From positions 496,001 to 560,000 of the forward strand of contig JAPZLL010000011.1 of the NCBI GenBank assembly GCA_036250225.1: a stretch of DNA of 64,000 nt. The letters are read 5' to 3'. The position numbers were made by a program, and so were the translations under genes. This document shows, piece after piece, positions 9,835 through 20,855 of the stretch. This DNA is from Cercophora sp. LCS_1 (lineage: Eukaryota > Ascomycota > Sordariomycetes > Sordariales > Lasiosphaeriaceae). Every line of letters starts with the position of its first letter. The stretch's first letter is position 1. Under the pieces are notes generated by a model. That model saw only the letters and a program-made list of their open reading frames with translations, made no database searches and was not told the origin of the DNA.

Positions 9835-12093
9835 TCAGTTTAGAACGATCTCTTCCATGTCCAGACCGCGGAACCGATGACTAGCTTTCCCTCCCATCAT
9901 CCCATGCACATACGCGTGGCCGACGTATGAGAACACCTGTCCCATCCTCCGCAGGACAAAGGCGATCTTCGCTCCGGGCACAATCCAGAGCTCGTCCCCT
10001 GGTGCCATCGACTCGGGCCCCTTGCCCACCCAGCCCTCGACGGTCAAAAAAACCCTCATCCGCAGCAGCCCCCAATCGCCCGAGGCAAGTGCAGCCATGC
10101 CTACGCTTCCGACTCCCGGCTGCCAGCTGAAGGCAGACGACGGCCCTTGGGTGTCTTGTTGTTCAATGGGCTCGGCGGCGCTTTCTCCTTGCAGGCGGGT
10201 TCGGTGGGCGCAGGCGTACTGTGCGATCATGGTGCGCAATTCCTCCCCGCCCACGTCCCCAAGCTCTTGCAAGATTTGGTCCTGCTCCCGGGTGTAAGCG
10301 TTGCCGGCCCCGAGGATGCTGCCGTAAGCCATGGCGTGACACATCCATAGCATCGCGCGTTTCTTGTGCTCCTCCGGGATGGGGAAGCTGGGGTCGGCAT
10401 CCGTGTCCGCAAGGAGGGCCATGGACGTCCAGACAGCGTCGCAGGCACCGTCGACCGTGCCGTATGGATTTCCGGCGGTGCTCGGAGGTTCAGGGAGGTT
10501 CTCTCCGTCGCCACTGTGAGGGATACCCTCGGAGACATTGCTGATGCTTCTCACCATGGCAGCAAACAAGGCGACCAGTTTGGGCACCGCCTTGAGCCGC
10601 TGAGCCTCATCGGTGGACTCGCCGCACATCCTCACCGCGTCAAACCGATATCCCCACATTCGTAGCTGCCGCCGCTCCGGAACAACCTCGAGACCGTTTG
10701 CGGTGGACTTCTGGTAACCGCTCGGAAACTTCCCTTCTAGGTCCCTCGAGATGTCAAAGCTCTCGCTCCCCTGGAAGAAGTCCCACATGCTCGGTGGCTC
10801 CAAGCAGCAGCGCAAGTCGGGGACCCAGGAGGGCAGCTCAACGTGTCGGGCGTCGTTCTTCATCTGGGGCCTCAGCTTCCGCGCCCCGGCGTCCTCAACA
10901 AAGGTGAGGAAGTTCACCTCCTGGACGCGCTGCATGATCTCGCACCACCAGTGCACGTACAGCTCCTCGAACGGCCGCGCGTAGTCCCACGCCGCGAGCT
11001 CCGTCCGCCCGCACAGCCCGGCGTGGGCGAATATCTTGTCCCGCTCGTCCCCGCAGACGAACGCATTCCGGTTCCCCGATAACACCAGCCGCCCAAACTT
11101 TTGCCGCAGCCAGTCGGTTCCCCGCGCCCGATACTGGTCTCTCCACCAGGCCATCTGGTACGGAAAGTTGCGCGTGCGCATCCCGCGCCGGAGCAGCACC
11201 TCACCGTGCCCCAGTTTCGCGCCCGGAAAGACGATCCGCGCATGCGATGCCAGCCGCAAGTCCTCCCACGCCAGCTCCTCCAGGCCGCAGACCACCACCG
11301 GCTCCTTGCGTGCCGCGATCACCTCCTGCCACACCCACAGGCGCTGCCAGTACTCGCGGCTCGCCAGCTCCCCGACGGCGCGCCACGCATCGGCCTCGAT
11401 CTGCTGGATTGCTGCCAGGTCTTCTCGCCGCTCGACCACTTCCCCGTCGTGCAGCTCCGCTAAGAACAGATCCCACGACGCCGACCCTGCCACAGCTTTG
11501 TTTCCCAGCTGCGCGCGCACCGTTGCGGCGACAACGCGGAGCTTGGCCGGATCGGAGCCGGTGGGGATACTGATGTCCGGCCCGAGCCATATCACCACCG
11601 AGGACGCGCCTGCGTAGATGGCGTGCATCATCTTGATTTGGCAGCCGATCTCAGCGTCGTTGCTCTGGTCGATGCACACGGCGTCGATCCAGATGGCCGA
11701 CAGCTTGGCCCGCTGAGAAGGCATGACGGAGATGTGCACCAGCGCGTCATAGAGGTTGCGTCCGATGGGGAGGGCAGACTTGCCGTCGATGATGAGGGTG
11801 GGTGCCCACAGCTTCTCTTCAGCACTGCTCTCCGGTTGTTGCTGTTCCCGGTCCTGGTCGGGGGGTGATTTTGCGGGGTTTGCCGTGTCGGAGCAGTGCT
11901 TGTCGTCCCGCCCAAAGGGGTCGCCCCAAGTGTAGGAGAGGCAGTGGTACGTTGCAGACGCGAGCGTAGGTATCTCTTGAAGTGCACAGCTGATCGGCTC
12001 GCCCGGCGCGATGTGAAGGAAGGAGAGCAGGCGAATGCCGGAGGAGGGATCCCCGAGCTTGCAGTTATCGTAGGTGTATAGAGGGAGATCCAT
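9835..12093 (-). CDS. HET-domain (heterokaryon incompatibility) protein 1
   Basis: A single-exon gene of 752 residues from the ATG at 12093; an in-frame ATG at 12159 would add 22 residues, but the preferred start sits just before the usual HET leader. HET hallmarks are CLSYTWGDPFG, PIGRNLYDALVHI, and IWIDAVCIDQSND followed by MMHAIYAGASSVVIWLG. The C-terminus carries the companion region common in HET proteins (PGAKIAFVLRRMGQ, VGHAYVHGMMGGKA). HET domains are remotely TIR-like and trigger programmed cell death in vegetative incompatibility. This protein lacks a visible NACHT, ankyrin or WD partner, so the activating input is unknown. The gene is GC-rich and uninterrupted, so it appears functional. 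Confidence 0.9.
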   Translation of the reverse strand: MDLPLYTYDNCKLGDPSSGIRLLSFLHIAPGEPISCALQEIPTLASATYHCLSYTWGDPFGRDDKHCSDTANPAKSPPDQDREQQQPESSAEEKLWAPTLIIDGKSALPIGRNLYDALVHISVMPSQRAKLSAIWIDAVCIDQSNDAEIGCQIKMMHAIYAGASSVVIWLGPDISIPTGSDPAKLRVVAATVRAQLGNKAVAGSASWDLFLAELHDGEVVERREDLAAIQQIEADAWRAVGELASREYWQRLWVWQEVIAARKEPVVVCGLEELAWEDLRLASHARIVFPGAKLGHGEVLLRRGMRTRNFPYQMAWWRDQYRARGTDWLRQKFGRLVLSGNRNAFVCGDERDKIFAHAGLCGRTELAAWDYARPFEELYVHWWCEIMQRVQEVNFLTFVEDAGARKLRPQMKNDARHVELPSWVPDLRCCLEPPSMWDFFQGSESFDISRDLEGKFPSGYQKSTANGLEVVPERRQLRMWGYRFDAVRMCGESTDEAQRLKAVPKLVALFAAMVRSISNVSEGIPHSGDGENLPEPPSTAGNPYGTVDGACDAVWTSMALLADTDADPSFPIPEEHKKRAMLWMCHAMAYGSILGAGNAYTREQDQILQELGDVGGEELRTMIAQYACAHRTRLQGESAAEPIEQQDTQGPSSAFSWQPGVGSVGMAALASGDWGLLRMRVFLTVEGWVGKGPESMAPGDELWIVPGAKIAFVLRRMGQVFSYVGHAYVHGMMGGKASHRFRGLDMEEIVLN

Positions 12094-13531
12094 GTTGTCA
12101 GTGACTTTCGTTCTGGTCCCTTGCTGAAGAGGGCAGGCAGGTCTGTGACGCTTGGGCAAGGCAGGGTGAGGTTGGGATAGGGTCCCCGCTCCATCTCAGC
12201 TCTTGCGGCAACCGCACTAGCGTATCTCAATTTGCGCGTGGCGGCTGCAAGTCTGCCCAATCCCCCGCCGTGCCTTCCAGATGCACGGAGAGCGGGCAGT
12301 TTGCCCGGGACTCTCGTTCATCTTCCCAACAACACATAAGGGCCGTGGCGAAAATTGCTCGACAGTGCGAGAGGCTTCTGGCCAACACTCAACTCGATCA
12401 TGGGCTAGGCCACAGTCAGCGCCGATTTGGATACCTGCACTCCCGCTTTTGTTTATGCGCCGGGAATTTCTGAGCCTTTGCGCCACAGAACTCTTCCCTG
12501 GATTACCGACTCCGCAACGAAGGTGGTCTTCGGGATAATATCCTAATCTCTATGCTCGAATCTCTGAGAACCAATGTCCACCATGCGCGTGGTGTTCGGA
12601 GTGCCATCGAGGACGGATGCCGCCACACGAGGATGGCCTGGTTTCAGTTTATCCTATGCGTCAGAGCCGTCTATCCTTTTACAGACGATACCGGTGTGGA
12701 GGGGAGTGTGAGTGACAAAGAGGAGAGTGATGGAATGCTTGATGGGAACTGAAAGACAACATGAGGAAGCCCCGGCACTGTAACATGGTCCACCTTGAGG
12801 ATTTTGACATGTAGATGGCATTTGTGCAAAGGCCCTCTAGCATAACAGCGAAGAATATCGATTCCACACTCCGACAGCTTGAAAATGAGAAGCACGGTGA
12901 TAGGGCCTACACACACAATTGGCTACCTCTACTCAGACGTTCTCCTTCTTGCTTGCTGCACTAACCTCTCTTGAGACTCCTCAATTACCTCGATAAAACC
13001 CAGCGATTCATTCCGTTCTGTTGTCTCTTTCAGTGGAGAGGACCTGTTGTGAGTCGCGCAGTATCATCGCATGGCCACATTTCGTCACTTTACCGAGTAG
13101 AGACCTGCCACCACAGCAATAGTATAGAGCCTTAGCAATTGCTGTTGGGCCCAAAGTCCTAGCCAATCGATGTATGGTAGCAAGGAACCTAGGCAGCCAG
13201 CATAAGTGGTCCATGACATTGGTCTCATTTGGGTCCGACTTGTAAGCTTCTCCTAGGACTCTACAGCTGCAGGCTTGCCAAATCACTGGGATCCTCAATA
13301 GAGGCATGATCACTTCACTTACAACGGAGCCAGCTGGAGTGTGGACTGTGTTCAAGGTTCAGGGGTGTTAAGGGGTTCTATTCGTCATTGTCGTTTTGTG
13401 ATGACTGAAGGAAATACAAATATCCAATCCAACTATAACAATCCGCTTCGACTATCTGGGGCCATAGGCTCCCATTTTTTGTTCGCTTCCCTTGGGCCCG
13501 TGACTTTCTTCGATTCCTGGAAACTCCTCAA
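12094..13531. other. intergenic, 1.4 kb
   Basis: Contains the 5' flank of HET gene 1 and the 3' flank of the hypothetical gene at 13532. Only short frames of poor composition are present on either strand. No transposon ends, tRNA or tandem repeats are seen. Confidence 0.4.
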
Positions 13532-14308
13532 TCATTGACAGATGGCAGTAAACTGCTCACCCCACCGCCTCGGTTTTCTAATATGCCCGCCCACCCTCCT
13601 CGCACTCCACAGAATCCACGCCTCATAAGCCTCGACCAGGCCAACCCGAGACTCGTGTGGTGCCGCAATGACAGCATCAAAAAGGTTGGTAGCAGCCCTC
13701 ATAATCGCATCAGCAACAACAGGCCTACCAACACTCGATATAGCGACCAGGGGCGGCACGAGACCCCCAATGGGAATATACGACCTCCGCACATTATCAC
13801 TCCCCAGAACAGAAGCCAGCATCTGCACGTAGTCAGGAATAAATGACTTGGCGTATTCAGCATCGCAATGGTCCGGACTCTGTATCGACTCGTCTGACAA
13901 AAGCACAACCGAGTTGAGAATGCGTGCGAGCCCCATCAACAACCCCGCAGCAGTTTCCGGTGTCTTGACTGCTGGTGTAGCAGCGACGATGGAGGCAAAG
14001 GCAATGAACAGCTCCGCTAGGTTTGGAACGGCGTGGTATGGCCGTCTTGTAACAACGGGGTTTTTGGTCGACAGATTGAACGCCAGGGCTGAGAGGGCGG
14101 CGCTGATGTCGACTAGGACGGTCATGTCGATGGCCTGTTGTTCCTTCCCAGTTACGAGCGGGGGACCAGCATGGTCTTTTTTTGGTCCGTGTATTGCTTC
14201 CCACACTTGGAACTGGTTGAACTGGTTGCCAGTGTTCTTGTTGTTCTCGGCCTGCGGACAGAGTTTGTTTCTGGCCCAGGCTTGGAACCGCTGGATTTGT
14301 TGACGCAT
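13532..14308 (-). CDS. hypothetical protein, 258 aa
   Basis: A single uninterrupted frame from the ATG at 14308 to the stop at 13532. It is Ala/Leu/Val-rich and probably alpha-helical (DISAALSALAFNL, LAELFIAFASIVAATPAV, VGRPVVADAIMRAATNLFDA), reminiscent of a helical-repeat fold, but no known family is recognised. There is no signal peptide, and the hydrophobic stretches are too interrupted for confident TM calls. A cytosolic helical protein is the likeliest guess. It sits between HET gene 1 and a long intergenic region. Confidence 0.6.
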   Translation of the reverse strand: MRQQIQRFQAWARNKLCPQAENNKNTGNQFNQFQVWEAIHGPKKDHAGPPLVTGKEQQAIDMTVLVDISAALSALAFNLSTKNPVVTRRPYHAVPNLAELFIAFASIVAATPAVKTPETAAGLLMGLARILNSVVLLSDESIQSPDHCDAEYAKSFIPDYVQMLASVLGSDNVRRSYIPIGGLVPPLVAISSVGRPVVADAIMRAATNLFDAVIAAPHESRVGLVEAYEAWILWSARRVGGHIRKPRRWGEQFTAICQ

Positions 14309-16017
14309 GTTCTGCCGGTTGCTCGTTTTCGAGTTGCTAGGGGGAGACGGTTAAGAGCGTGTTGTTTTGGTTGTTTGAAGAGCGGCAGCGTGTGGGAAAT
14401 TTAAGGTGGTTGATTTTGTCATACCCTTTCACCTTTCGGCCGTATGAGCTAAAAAAAAGTTTGCGAGAAGTAACGCCGCACATATTACCGAGACGCTAAT
14501 AAGTAGAGTAACCTTATCCACCATCAACACCAACTTCGCTCGCTCACTTGTTCAACGGGCGGGCTGCTGCCCCAGTGAACTTTACAGGATTTCTAACGAC
14601 AAACCCTATCAAGCTTCCTTGAAATGGGGTAAACGCTAACTCAAAGGATCCAGTCATTCAAGTCGAGGTGAGCTTGGCTGAGATTGACTGGAGAAAGTGA
14701 CGTCACTGACGGCAACGTCCTTCAGCATCACACATATGGCCCACCACGTTCACAACCCCTGCAAGTGGGTAGGTATGCTCGAGTTAAACATAAAATTGTG
14801 CTTTCCAACTGCCGGCAACTCGACCCCCATTCCTGGCAAACCGACAACCAGTGTGATAGCCTCCGCGCGTCCCGGGACAAGTCTGACTCATCACATACTT
14901 TTGTCTCTTCGTAAACCCACCGTCGCCGGGCGGAGGTGAGAAACCAACCAGGTGATCTTTTCATCCTTTTCAGGGATACCCTACCTACCTTGTGCAACGT
15001 ACTAGTTTGGAAATGACAACATGCATCAACGTTACCTCCAAGAATCCTCACCGTAACCGCACGCCCTCGCACATTCCCAGGTACCAACACCGACACTGAT
15101 CACGACAGCCTCCCGCACCAACAATTCCCATCCATCGTCTCGCCGGCGAACAGGCATCAGCGCAAAAACCCAAACTCCTTGCTCGCGCGCACTGGAAGCT
15201 CGCATCCGCATCGCATCCACCCTTGGTGCCTTAGTCTGACAAGGTGCCAGATCCGATCATCCGACCGACAAAAGCCCGCAACCTGAGAGTGAGTGAGGAT
15301 CAATAGAACCTTGCATTCCACTAACTTCAAAAGAATGTGTGTGTTGCGTGACAATGATGCAACCTGTCCTGTCCTGTCCAGAACGCCGTCCCAAGACCCC
15401 AGGCTCCCAAAAACGCCACCAACACCAGACGATAAAAAATCCTGGTTCCAACAACCGGAAACCTTATCCACCATGAGACCTCGTGATCAAAACCCTTCCT
15501 TGGCCCCCACATTGTCCCTCTTCAATCACTTCTCGGAACGCGCCTGCATTGCGCTTATGTTTGCTTCCTTCCTTGCCCGCTTGCTTGCTTGCTGTGCGCG
15601 CATGCAAGTGTCCCTTGCATACCCCTCATATTGGATTGATCCTTCCCGACAAGAACAGCCGCGTGTGTGCCTTGTGCCTGACATGAGACCCCTAAAAAAT
15701 CCTGAATTCCGAGACCAAAGACCGGACCAAACCCAATGCAAGACCAATAGAACAAAAGGACACCCCGACGCGCCCGATAACTAACGATCGCAACATGCAA
15801 GTAGATGCAGTAGTAGCGTCCACCTTCCCACGGTCAACCCCGCTGATGATCGGCAGTTCCTGCTTTTGCCCCTCCTTTTTCGCTCGCAAGAATGCTCGCT
15901 TGCAAACCCCCTGTCGCATGGGGTTGCATCTACCACCCCAAACGCGGCACGCCAAAAAATCAATATTTGCCCCTCCACCCTCTCCCCTTTCCCCTCTCTC
16001 ATACATACTTTTGAGAG
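14309..16017. other. long intergenic region, 1.7 kb
   Basis: No convincing coding frame; the longest open frame (plus strand, about 15.3-15.8 kb) has shadow composition. There are C/T-rich tracts around 15.48-15.60 and 15.96-16.00 kb. It holds the 5' flank of the 13532 gene and the 3' flank of the receptor-like gene, and could encode a non-coding transcript, but nothing in the sequence shows this. Confidence 0.35.
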
Positions 16018-17675
16018 TTAGACCCAGTTCCCGTGCGGCTTCCGCAGCGCACTAACCGTAAAGCGCTGCTTGGGCGAATACGCTTGCGCCACCCGCTGCG
16101 GTGACTTGAGGGGTATCGCCGGGACTTGCCCCGATTCCTGGCGCTGGTGGCCCTGGCCCTGACCCTGGCCGTGCCCCGCGTGCTCCTCCCTGGTAAAAGC
16201 GTATGTGTCAACTACTTCCTGGGAGTAGACCGAACTAGTCGGTCTCGGCCTTGGCTGAATGCGCAGGGGTAAGACGGGAACGGGGAGCGGGTTGTCAATG
16301 GTGTAAAAGTCACCAAACGATGAGACAGAGCTGCGTCTGGAGCTGGTGCCCAGGGTTTCGTCGCTGCCTCTGCTGCGGTGGTGTTTGAACGACGACAGGC
16401 TGAGTTTGCTGAGTTTGTGCGAGTGCGACGATTTGCTGGGCTTGGACGAGTGTGTGCTTTTGCTGAGCTTGTAGGAGTGCGTGCGTGGGCCTGTCCAGTT
16501 GTTGTCCGGGTGTGGATTCAAGTTGATCAAGATGCTGCGTTTGTAGGTTGTGTATCGCAGGGGCTGCTGGTCGCTGTAAGGGTTGACCGTGTGGAGGTTG
16601 AGGATACGGTTGAACAGTGGTTTCAGGGTCACCGCGCAGGCAGCGATGATCCCAAAATTGAGCTCCAGACTTTGCGGTGTCAGTAAAACCGAGAGCTGAG
16701 CTGGACTGGGGGAAACTTACAAGCCGTAAAACGTGATGCTCGAGTCAAAGGTTTTGTCGGGAAGCTGCATGTAAAAGGTCTGATAGACGGCCTTTACGAC
16801 GCCCATTGCGACGGCACTAGCACAGAGATTAGGCCATGAGACAAAATCTCGATCGTGTGTGTACTCACAAATACCCAAGACTGAGGATGCAGATGAGGTA
16901 CAGTCTCAGCTTCCGCCTCATTTTCAGAGGCCAGATGACAAAGACGGGGAACGTGGCAAAGAGAATGTCGGTCGCGATGTTGAAGGCCGTGTTGATCAGC
17001 CCAAACGTCATGAATAGCTTGGTCGGGTAGCATTTTGGCTTGAGTGAAAAGTCCCAGCTGCCAGCCATAGGTGCACAGTGGAAAAAGAGCGTCATGATTC
17101 CCGTGACGGAATAGCATGCAACGACGACTAACGTCCTGTTAGCGAACCCCCGAGGAACAAAGTCAACTGGACTCACCCATGGTCGCCCGCAAAGCCCAGG
17201 TGTACCATCTCGTGGTGCCGAGTCTGAGCAAGTTGAAGCCGATCGACAGCTTGAGAAATGCAAGTGCGAATGCAGCCGTCACGATGGCCTGCCAGAAGCC
17301 GGCGTGTCGAAAGATTACCAAATCCTCGTCGGATAAAGTGTCCTGATGCTTCCCAAGGCCGTGTTGTGCTTGGATCAGAAACGCCGCCCACCCGCCAGAC
17401 GCGCAGACGGTAGCAAGAACGATGAAGATGTCGTCGTGGCCCAGGAACTGCACCACAAAGATGCGTGTGTAGATGCGGAGCACCACGCAAGCGAGCGCCA
17501 GAACGTGCATGGTCGTGAGCACGGCCATGATCTGGATCGTGTTGCTCTCGGCCGCCCTCGCCGGGTCGACGACTGACGCCGTGGTGTTGTTCATCGCCGC
17601 CATGGCCCCAGTGGCCAGACGTAGCGAGTCGTTGGCCGACGACAGACGGGTTGCGGTGTAAGTTGACGATGACAT
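16018..17675 (-). CDS. fungal-rhodopsin-domain integral membrane protein (Pth11/SAT4-like)
   Basis: Four exons (17675-17177, 17127-16869, 16816-16721, 16669-16018) join in frame to 501 residues; the introns are 49, 52 and 51 nt. The order and character of the membrane helices match the fungal rhodopsin-type family: MAVLTTMHVLALACVVLRIY in the first helix, GHDDIFIVLA, then SVTGIMTLFFHCAPMAGSWD, MTFGLINTAFNIATDILFA and LNFGIIAACAVTLKPLF in the seventh helix. The cytosolic tail of about 185 residues is Ser/Lys/His-rich (KLSKSTHSSKPSKSSHSHKL) and Gly/Gln-rich. It is likely a seven-TM plasma-membrane receptor-like protein, a family with members that sense surfaces or host cues. Its ligand is unknown. 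Confidence 0.85.
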
Positions 17676-18483
17676 GCCCGTTGCCCGCCCACGCCGTGAT
17701 TGGGCCCCTCACCGTGGCTTATGTACTTACTTGATCCTGTGTCCATACCACTCCAGACATGCATGGCAAACATGGCGAACATGGGTGGGAGCCTGGGCTG
17801 GCCTGGTGCCCCCCCAGTCCAGCATGGAACCCCGCCGCAACAGCCACCACCACCAACGCTGTCTTACCAACATCGGAACTAGCGAAGCGTAAGCGATGCA
17901 TTGGGCGGAAACTTGAGCCGTCCCATGTGTTAGCGGCAATCGGAGGATTTTGGCCTTCCCGGGTCCACTTCCCGCAGTCAAGGACAAATATATCACATTG
18001 GGTGCCATCGTCGTCCCAATCCGGCCAAGATGCCACCTTGTCGGTCCCGGGCCGCCCCCCACGGTCGAGTGATCGTCATAGTGGATGGGAGTAAGGCTTA
18101 CCGATTGCCAATTTGACCAATGGCGTCGAGGTATGCGTCGCATTCACCATTGGCTGAGCTAATGTGTGTGGCAGCCCGTGGCGACTCTCTAGCGGCAGAC
18201 GAGTCTCGCTGTACGAGGCCAAGTACGCAAGCAAACGCGGCAACCGTCTCTGCTGTGCCCTCGCCTACCCATTCCGAATCAAGCAGTTTCGTCTCCACGG
18301 GTCTAGCCGATGCCCGCCGATACACGGGATGGTGTCAACATCTGACAATCACGAGACCATCCTGGCGAGCCCCAACAAGCCATAATTTGTTACTCACGTC
18401 ATTGCGTCAGTCCAACAGTCCAACTGCATCGCAAAGGTACACCAGACATTGCTAATCCAAGATAGTGCCAACGTGTAGATCTC
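17676..18483. other. intergenic, receptor promoter side
   Basis: Lies upstream of the minus-strand receptor gene and downstream of the CotH-like pseudogene. Frames on both strands are shadow-like. No specific element is recognised. Confidence 0.35.
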
Positions 18484-19944
18484 TCAAGCCCAGAGATACA
18501 AGGGCGTGCCGTCCAGGAAGTTGGTGTGTTGAACCACGCGGAACATCTTGGAGTGGGCGCTGAGCTCCTCGGGACGGTTGGTGAACGTGACATGCTTGTT
18601 GGCCGCCACACAGTGAAAGACGATGTGACCACAAGCACAGGTCCCAGCATCGGGTCTGGTGTTTATGGCCTTGCCCCGGTGCGTGGTGAACTGTGCGGAC
18701 TTGCGGTCTTCCTGCAAGGTGAACAGCTTGAGCCGACCAGTCGGGCCTGACTTGCATATGTCGTCGGCATGCACCAGCGTGTTGGACTGCTCGCTCCTGG
18801 CCTTGGTCGGGTTGTACAGCGGCTGGCCGGGCACAGTGATGATCTTCTACTTCTGGTCCGACTTGTGGTGGTACACGCCCTACTGGCCCGTCGCGGGGCA
18901 AGTTGGGTTGCCGCCACCTGTCAAAAGACTGGATTGGTGGTGATGCGAATTGATGGACACCTCCCGAGCGGGCCACTCCCCTATGAGTTGGTGGGTCGCT
19001 GTCTAGATAATCTTGATTTGATGGCGTAGTATGTCGGTGTGCTCGGTTATGCCGGACGCGCCGTTGGCCTTGAGAATGGCCCTCGCGCGGTCGACGAACG
19101 GCATCACGACGTTGTCGACGTTGTATGGGCTGAAGACCCCGCGGGACAATTGGCGGATGCTGCTGATGAGGAACTGCTTGGTGCCGGGGTCGTTGACGAC
19201 CAAACCCGAGACACGGCCGATGGTTCCCACGAGAAAGCCCCTGTCTGGCTTTAGAATCTCATCGATGCCCCAGTTGATGAACTTGAGCTTGACATTGCCG
19301 TCGGATCTCAACGGCCACCACGTCGTTGTACACGAATATGTTGTTCCGGTTGATGCAGTACCCATCCGCGTGCTTGAGCAGCGCCTCCATAGCCATGAAC
19401 TTTATAAAGTTGTTCTCCATGTCAACCACCTTGCTCGCCGATGCGTACCCGCCACGAAGCTTCTCGATGGCTACCCGAAGGTCCTCCTTATCCTCAAACT
19501 TGGAGAAGCCCTAGAAGCTGACGCGCCCGTTGTTGATCATCTCGGACGTGATGTCCTCGGGGTGCTCCAGCTCTTACAGGTTGCCCTTGGTTTTGCCAAA
19601 GTTGCGCTCGATGAATGGCTTTTTGAAGAGCTCGACGTTGATGTGGAACCCAAAGTCCTGGCCGTTGACAAAGACGCGCGCGGGGTTGCAGTACGGGTAC
19701 GGCAGGCCGGCCTGGCGGATGAGGTCGTAGCCCACAACCTAGCGGTCGAGGCCGGCATCTTGCTGCCTCTGATGGTGACCGTCGACGCCTTGAACCAGTC
19801 GAAGCGACTCCCGGTGTACTCGAAGCCGCCCTTGGGCTGAGCGGCCAGGAGTTGCGCCCAGTCGCCGGGATTCATGGCGACGTTGATGGTCACAAAATTG
19901 TCGAGTTCATAGAACTTGGCGAGGAGCTCCTGCCTAGATGACAT
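18484..19944 (-). pseudogene. decayed CotH-kinase-family gene
   Basis: Three frames in succession on the minus strand show fungal CotH features: FDWFKASTVTIRGSK; then GYDLIRQAGLPYPYCNPAR, VFVNGQDFGFHINVELF and KHADGYCINRNNIFVYND; then GNVKLKFINWGIDEILKPDR and a tail ending in TNFLDGTPLYLWA. The frame changes near 19760, where an expected block of the family seems missing, and again near 19300. In-frame stops interrupt the conserved stretches at 19739-19741, 19574-19576, 19511-19513, 19003-19005, 18880-18882 and 18847-18849 (five TAG, one TAA). Intact relatives are about 500-600 residues and act as atypical kinases, secreted or surface-bound. With these lesions the locus cannot encode a complete protein. 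GC content has not collapsed, so heavy RIP is unlikely. Confidence 0.8.
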
Positions 19945-20855
19945 GATAGCGACAAGAGGTGGAACTAGGCAAGTGGGGTATGAGAGAGAGTTGGTAAAAG
20001 CTGTGCGGCGCGTTCAAGATAGATGTGCAAGTGAGAAGAATGCTTTGCTTGCTGTTGCACAAGGCTCTTGGACGACGGTCATCATGATGATTATAAGTGT
20101 TTTGGGCGTCGTTTGCGGATTGATCTCTTATCTCGCAGACCCCTAGGGTTCGTCGTTCATTGATCTCCTCGCTCGCGATGTGTTGACGCGGTTGGCGCCT
20201 TCCCTCGTAGTGTTGAGCCCGACAAAACCAATTGGAGGGCAAGAACCTTCCCCCGCCCAAATGCATTGCCCAAAATTAGGCATGCCGAGCTGAAAGCTGC
20301 GTCCACAAAAAGCCGTCCACTCTGCGGCCTGCATGCCGAGCACCATTCCATTCCCGGGTCCGACAACGGGACGGGCGACGGTGGAAGCCCCCAGCCACAA
20401 GCGCGCGGGGCAGTTTTCCACCCGCAAATCCGGGGTCATGCTCTCTCCGCCGCCAGCCAATCCCGAAGCCCAACATCCACCAACATGTCAGTGTGTCGCG
20501 TGACTGGAGAAATGACCAGAGAACGACAATATCTCTGGCAAGAGTCAACAGCGACGCTATTGTCCTCGGGCGTCAAAACGCAAGCCCGCGTACCGCGCAG
20601 GCTTGAAGGCTACAATTGACACGAAATCCAATGGCCATGAAGCTCCAAAAGGTGCCATTTCACCTGCGGGTTACTGCTTGTGAAGAGAGAAGCTACGAGT
20701 AACTATCAAACTTCCCCGCCTTCAACCTGCGTGCGGCATCGGGGTCAACTGTTCCAGGTCGGGATGCCTACATCAAACACGTGCGGAGTGCTCGGCAAGT
20801 CCAATTACCGCAGCTTGCTTGTTTCCGCTGCGCCTAGGTCTCGGCCGGAGGCAGC
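19945..20855. other. intergenic, 0.9 kb
   Basis: Between the CotH pseudogene 5' end and the 3' end of the hydrolase-like gene. Only short low-quality frames; nothing recognised. Confidence 0.35.

Noticed and set aside
15293..15784. 163-residue plus-strand open frame
   Set aside because: Composition is shadow-like, with no domain, no good start context and no homologous motif.
19739..19741. RIP (C-to-T) as the cause of the CotH stops
   Set aside because: The expected residues at several stops are more likely Glu or Tyr than Gln, and the region is not AT-enriched; RIP is not supported.
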